Of a DNA stretch of 64,000 nucleotides, positions 60,189 through 64,000 are shown piece by piece; position 1 is the first letter of the stretch, and every line of letters starts with the position of its first letter. Location: positions 124,001 through 188,000 of the forward strand of contig NZ_RJTX01000001.1 of the NCBI RefSeq assembly GCF_003729955.1. Reading direction: 5' to 3'. Position numbers and translations under genes: made by a program. Source of the stretch: Chryseobacterium daecheongense (GTDB lineage: Bacteria; Bacteroidota; Bacteroidia; Flavobacteriales; Weeksellaceae). The notes beneath the pieces were generated by a model. The model made no database searches. It saw only the letters and a list, made by a program, of their open reading frames with translations, and was not told the DNA's origin.

Positions 60189-63083
60189 ATGAACCGATTT
60201 TATTTCAAAAAAAGCAATAGAGCTGCATTATTTTTTGCCATGACTTTATTGCCTTCCGGAATAGCATATTCACAGGTTAAGAAAGATACAGTAATTAAAG
60301 AAAATAAGATAGATGAAGTTGTTGTGATAGGATATGGAACCCAGCGAAAAGAAGCTGTGACGGGTTCTGTAGCTACAGTAAAAGGAGATGTTCTGCGTGA
60401 AGTACCTTCTGCTAATATTACCCAGTCACTACAAGGAAGAACGGCTGGTGTTGATATCTCACAAACTTCCACAAAACCGGGTGCTACAATGCAGATCCGT
60501 ATTAGGGGAACCCGATCTTTGACAGGAGATAATAACCCGTTGATTGTATTGGATGGAATTCCTTTCGTGGGCTCATTGGGAGATATAAGCTCCAGTGATA
60601 TCAAAAGTATTGATATCCTGAAAGATGCTTCTGCTACGGCAATCTACGGATCCAGAGGAGCAAACGGAGTTATTCTCGTTACGACCAACAGAGGAGCAAA
60701 GGGACAGAAGCCAAGATTTACCTACAATACTTTTACCGGAGTTCAGACCCTGTTTTCAAAATATCCTATGATGGATGGTCCTAAGTTTGCGCAGCTGCGT
60801 GCTTACGCGATTCCTGCGGGAAATACAACACCTTTGTATTCAAACGGGGCGGATGAAAATAACAGTGTTAATACAGACTGGCAAAGCCTGTACTACAAAC
60901 CGGCGATGATGACCAGTCATGATATCGGTGTTTCAGGTGGAACCGAAGGCGGTAATTATAATGTTGGTTTGTCATACTTCAAGCAAAATGCATTAATTCC
61001 GATTCAAAGTTATGAAAGATTTGCCCTGCGAATGGCCATTGACCAGCAGGTGGGTTCTGTCTTTAAATTCGGGTTTACAACCAATACAAACTATTCCATC
61101 TCAGAAGGGAACGGAGTAAATCCGGGAGCCGTTTTGGGCTATTCTCCTATTGCCAACCCTTATAATGCGGATGGCAGCCTGAAAAGAGTGATGAGTACCG
61201 CAGGTGGTATCGATCAGACATGGATCTATACCAGAGAAAGCTTAGAGAGTCTGGGAGATAAATACATCGATGAAACCAAGGCTTTTGCATCATATAACAA
61301 TCTGTACGGAGAAGCCAGTCTTCCAATCAAAGGATTGAAATACAGATTAAATGTAGGTTTGGATTTCCGAACTTCAAACAGCGGAAATTACACCGGTGTA
61401 GGGGTCTTTAATACGAACCCTCTGGGACCGTCAGCGGCAGGAAGAGGTAATAACCAGACTTATCACTGGGTATTGGAAAACCTCTTGACTTACGACCGTA
61501 CATTCGGCAAACATAAGATCAATGCCGTAGCACTATATTCTGCAGAAGAGAATAAGTATACAAGCTCATACATGAGTGCAAAGAATGTCCCTGCAGACTT
61601 TTTCCAGTATTATAATCTTGGACAGTCACCTCAGGCAGATATTACAGTAAGACCTGAAGACCAGATCTACTGGAAAACAGGTTTGCTTTCCGCCATGGGA
61701 AGAGTAATGTATACTTACAATAACAAGTATATGCTGACGGCAACACTTCGTGCCGATGGATCTTCCAGGCTGGCTCCGGGGAACAAATGGCATACGTATC
61801 CGGCATTATCATTAGGATGGAATGTTACCAATGAATCTTTCATGGAGAATATCAAAATTATTAATCTTCTTAAATTCAGAGCTGGATGGGGACAGACTTC
61901 CAATCAGGCTGTGGACCCGTACTCTACGATGGGAAGATATAATGTAGCACCATACAATTTTGGAAGTGCAGGAAGTACGGGGATCTATGGAAGTCAACCA
62001 CCCAACCCGAATTTAGGATGGGAATACTCAAAAACACAAAACTACGGAGTTGATTTCGGTATATTGAACAACCGTCTTACGGGAAGTGTGGAATATTACA
62101 AAACCCATACATTTGACTTGTTGACACAGAAGAGCCTTCCGGCGACCAGCGGTTGGTCATCTATCGTTTCCAATGTTGCAGAAACAGAAAATAAAGGGTT
62201 GGAAGTTTCCTTAAACGGAATCATTTTTGATAATCCGGATGGGTTTACTTGGGAAGCTGGAATTAATTTTTATACCAATAAAAACAAAATTTTATCTCTT
62301 GCATCCGGAACAGAACGTGACGTCAATAACTTATGGTTTGTAGGTCATAATATTAACTCATTATATGATTATCAATATATAGGTCTTTGGCAGGCTGGTG
62401 ACCCTTATCAGAGCATTCTGGAGCCAGGCACCCCGGCAGATGTTATAGGATCGATTAAAGTTCTTTACACCGGAGGTTATAACCCTGATGGAACCCCTGT
62501 AAGAGCAATTGGACCTGACGACAGACAGATTTTTGATACAGCCCCGAAATATCAGGGAGGATTCAATATGCGATTTGCTTACAAGAATTTTGAACTAAGT
62601 ACGGTAGGAGCTTTCCAGCACGGAGGAATCCTGGTAAGTACCATCTATGGATCTGCAAGTTATCTTAACAGATTAACGGGAAGAGGAAATAACGTAGATG
62701 TTGATTACTGGACAGAAAATAATACTGATGCCTATTTTCCGCGTCCAGGACGACATTTAAGTGGTGACAACCCTAAATATTCTTCTACTTTAGCGATGTT
62801 TGACGCTTCTTATCTTAAACTTCGTACCATTACATTAGGATACAATGTTGATAAAGAGTTTTTAAAAGATTTGAAAGTCAATAGCCTCAGAATCTACTTC
62901 ACCGTAACCAACCCTATTGTATTATTTTCTCCTTATCATAAGTTTTCAGGAATGGATCCGGAGCCCAACTCTTTCGGAAATGAAAATCAGGCAGTAAGCG
63001 GATATCAAAGCCGTCAGCTTGTTATAGGAACCAATAACCCTTCCACAAGAAATTACTTGATGGGACTTAACTTAACCTTTTAA
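60189..63083 (+). CDS. SusC/RagA-family TonB-linked outer-membrane transporter
   Basis: A 964-residue TonB-dependent barrel. After the signal peptide (cleavage near AYSQ) the plug begins at about residue 40 with the DEVVVIGYGTQ motif that often follows the N-terminal extension, then TGSVATVKGDVL and RGTRSLTGDNNPLIVLDGI. The usual carboxypeptidase-regulatory-like N-terminal domain of about 80 residues is missing here, so this is a short form. The C-terminus has the final barrel strand (YLMGLNLTF). With the susD gene behind it, it imports an oligosaccharide, most likely xylose-containing, because it sits after xylB and xylA. The promoter may be that of xylR or internal. Confidence 0.93.
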   Translation: MNRFYFKKSNRAALFFAMTLLPSGIAYSQVKKDTVIKENKIDEVVVIGYGTQRKEAVTGSVATVKGDVLREVPSANITQSLQGRTAGVDISQTSTKPGATMQIRIRGTRSLTGDNNPLIVLDGIPFVGSLGDISSSDIKSIDILKDASATAIYGSRGANGVILVTTNRGAKGQKPRFTYNTFTGVQTLFSKYPMMDGPKFAQLRAYAIPAGNTTPLYSNGADENNSVNTDWQSLYYKPAMMTSHDIGVSGGTEGGNYNVGLSYFKQNALIPIQSYERFALRMAIDQQVGSVFKFGFTTNTNYSISEGNGVNPGAVLGYSPIANPYNADGSLKRVMSTAGGIDQTWIYTRESLESLGDKYIDETKAFASYNNLYGEASLPIKGLKYRLNVGLDFRTSNSGNYTGVGVFNTNPLGPSAAGRGNNQTYHWVLENLLTYDRTFGKHKINAVALYSAEENKYTSSYMSAKNVPADFFQYYNLGQSPQADITVRPEDQIYWKTGLLSAMGRVMYTYNNKYMLTATLRADGSSRLAPGNKWHTYPALSLGWNVTNESFMENIKIINLLKFRAGWGQTSNQAVDPYSTMGRYNVAPYNFGSAGSTGIYGSQPPNPNLGWEYSKTQNYGVDFGILNNRLTGSVEYYKTHTFDLLTQKSLPATSGWSSIVSNVAETENKGLEVSLNGIIFDNPDGFTWEAGINFYTNKNKILSLASGTERDVNNLWFVGHNINSLYDYQYIGLWQAGDPYQSILEPGTPADVIGSIKVLYTGGYNPDGTPVRAIGPDDRQIFDTAPKYQGGFNMRFAYKNFELSTVGAFQHGGILVSTIYGSASYLNRLTGRGNNVDVDYWTENNTDAYFPRPGRHLSGDNPKYSSTLAMFDASYLKLRTITLGYNVDKEFLKDLKVNSLRIYFTVTNPIVLFSPYHKFSGMDPEPNSFGNENQAVSGYQSRQLVIGTNNPSTRNYLMGLNLTF

Positions 63084-63095
63084 AACTGTACAGTC

Positions 63096-64000
63096 ATGAT
63101 AAATTTTAACAAAAAACTGGTATTAGGAGCAATCTTTTTATCTTTAACGTTTACAGGTTGTAATGAAATTCTTGATGAACAGCCAAGATCAATATATACG
63201 GCTGATTATTTTAATACAGCAGATGGAGTTAATCAGGGATTTACGGCCTTGTACAGACAGCTCCGATTATTGTATGGTAACGGATACTTTATGAGTAATT
63301 GCCAGAACGGAACTGACGAATCTACATGGGCACAAAGTGCTGATGGCAATTTTAAAGAACTGGATATGTCCGGAAACGGAAATATCAATTCCAATACATT
63401 TCCTACAAGTATGGTGTGGAATTCAGTGTTCCCATACATCAATACAGCCAACGGGATTATTGAAAAAGGACCCGGATTCGGAATTGTAGAATCTATGATT
63501 TCTGAAGCCCGTTTCTTCCGTGGATTTTACTATTTCATGCTGGTTCAGACCTATGGAGGGGTTCCTTTGGATTTAGGCGCAGGAGAATTGAAATATAACA
63601 CTTTGCCGTCCACAAATTCTGCAAGGAATACCGTTCCGCAAGTATATACAAAAGCTGTCTTTGCTGATCTTAAAAAAGCAATAGAAAATTTACCTTCATC
63701 ACCAAGGGTAACGGGAGGTGTAACCAAAAATGTAGCTAGATTAATGCTTGCCAAGGCTTATCTTACCTACGGATGGTGGCTGCAAAACCCCAACAATATT
63801 CCTACTTATCCGGAAGCTGCAAGAACTGATCCTGATGGGCATAATGCCCAATGGTATTTCCAACAGGCTTATGATATTGCAATGGAGGGGATCAATAATC
63901 CCGGACCTTATGCGCTTCAACCTACCTTCTATGATGTCAATGTAGGTTCAAATGACAGAAATACTGAATCTATGCTGTATGCAGACCATATACAGTCAAG
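63096..64000 (+). CDS. SusD/RagB-family lipoprotein (5' part)
   Basis: An open frame from the ATG at 63096 running off the window end, about 301 codons visible. The lipobox is FTGC (cysteine at residue 21), followed by EILDEQPRSIYTADYFNTAD, the classic SusD start. Helices typical of the TPR-like SusD fold continue (YRQLRLLYGNGYF, RFFRGFYYFMLVQTYGGVPL). It binds glycans at the cell surface and caps the SusC barrel. It starts 12 bases after the susC stop codon, so the two genes are cotranscribed. Confidence 0.93.
   Translation, partial: MINFNKKLVLGAIFLSLTFTGCNEILDEQPRSIYTADYFNTADGVNQGFTALYRQLRLLYGNGYFMSNCQNGTDESTWAQSADGNFKELDMSGNGNINSNTFPTSMVWNSVFPYINTANGIIEKGPGFGIVESMISEARFFRGFYYFMLVQTYGGVPLDLGAGELKYNTLPSTNSARNTVPQVYTKAVFADLKKAIENLPSSPRVTGGVTKNVARLMLAKAYLTYGWWLQNPNNIPTYPEAARTDPDGHNAQWYFQQAYDIAMEGINNPGPYALQPTFYDVNVGSNDRNTESMLYADHIQS

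Overview
The window looks like chromosome from a Chryseobacterium-like member of the Bacteroidota (Flavobacteriia, Weeksellaceae). The signs are a fused SecDF, a SusC/SusD pair, a GLPGLI-family protein, an N-acylornithine carbamoyltransferase instead of the usual OTCase, A+T-rich spacers, start codons without Shine-Dalgarno sequences, and many promoters of the TTTG / TAnnTTTG type used by the Bacteroidota primary sigma factor. Species assignment is inference from protein style; no search was possible.

Layout. 1-13.9 kb is housekeeping: a cut-off beta-propeller dehydrogenase, secDF, a Tet-type MFS pump, a lipoprotein, tatA with a PAP2 phosphatase and a TPR protein, rlmH, a YihY/BrkB protein, nhaA and the bifunctional (p)ppGpp enzyme. 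14.1-24.7 kb is one long minus-strand short-chain carboxylate locus: outer-membrane porin, MHS-type MFS carrier, two tiny membrane proteins, a sodium/solute symporter fused to a histidine kinase, a receiver-only response regulator, propionyl-CoA synthetase and acetyl-CoA synthetase. 24.9-33.9 kb is a complete arginine operon (GNAT, argG, argC, argD, argF', argB, argE, argH) read away from a small IS1-InsA-like DNA-binding protein.

33.9-40.9 kb holds a secreted protein built on the SecD P1-head fold, an Lrp/AsnC regulator and the pyrB-carA-dinB-carB operon. In front of pyrB lies what reads as a complete pyrimidine attenuator: promoter, a 23-codon leader peptide starting at the predicted transcript end, a pause-type hairpin, a U-rich tract, and a perfect intrinsic terminator whose 5' arm overlaps the leader stop codon. 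The arginine and pyrimidine loci share carbamoyl phosphate as an intermediate.

41-53.8 kb is mixed small genes: ankyrin protein, Ogt, DUF2911, GNAT, cupin, PEGA lipoprotein, dienelactone hydrolase, HAD hydrolase, a PD-(D/E)XK protein divergent from holA, trxB, crcB, GLPGLI protein, tRNA-Ser(UGA) and a beta-lactamase-like serine hydrolase. 54-64 kb has an AraC regulator with a siderophore-interacting flavoprotein, then a D-xylose locus: Nudix-type regulator, xylB, xylA, susC and the start of susD.

Spacers carry several small repeat families: two copies of a TTGTCATTCTGAA palindromic element, a roughly 196-bp foldback element with 31-bp terminal inverted repeats, and six fold-back spacers made of degenerate words, several of them inside operons. 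No CRISPR array, prophage, rRNA operon or complete insertion sequence was seen.
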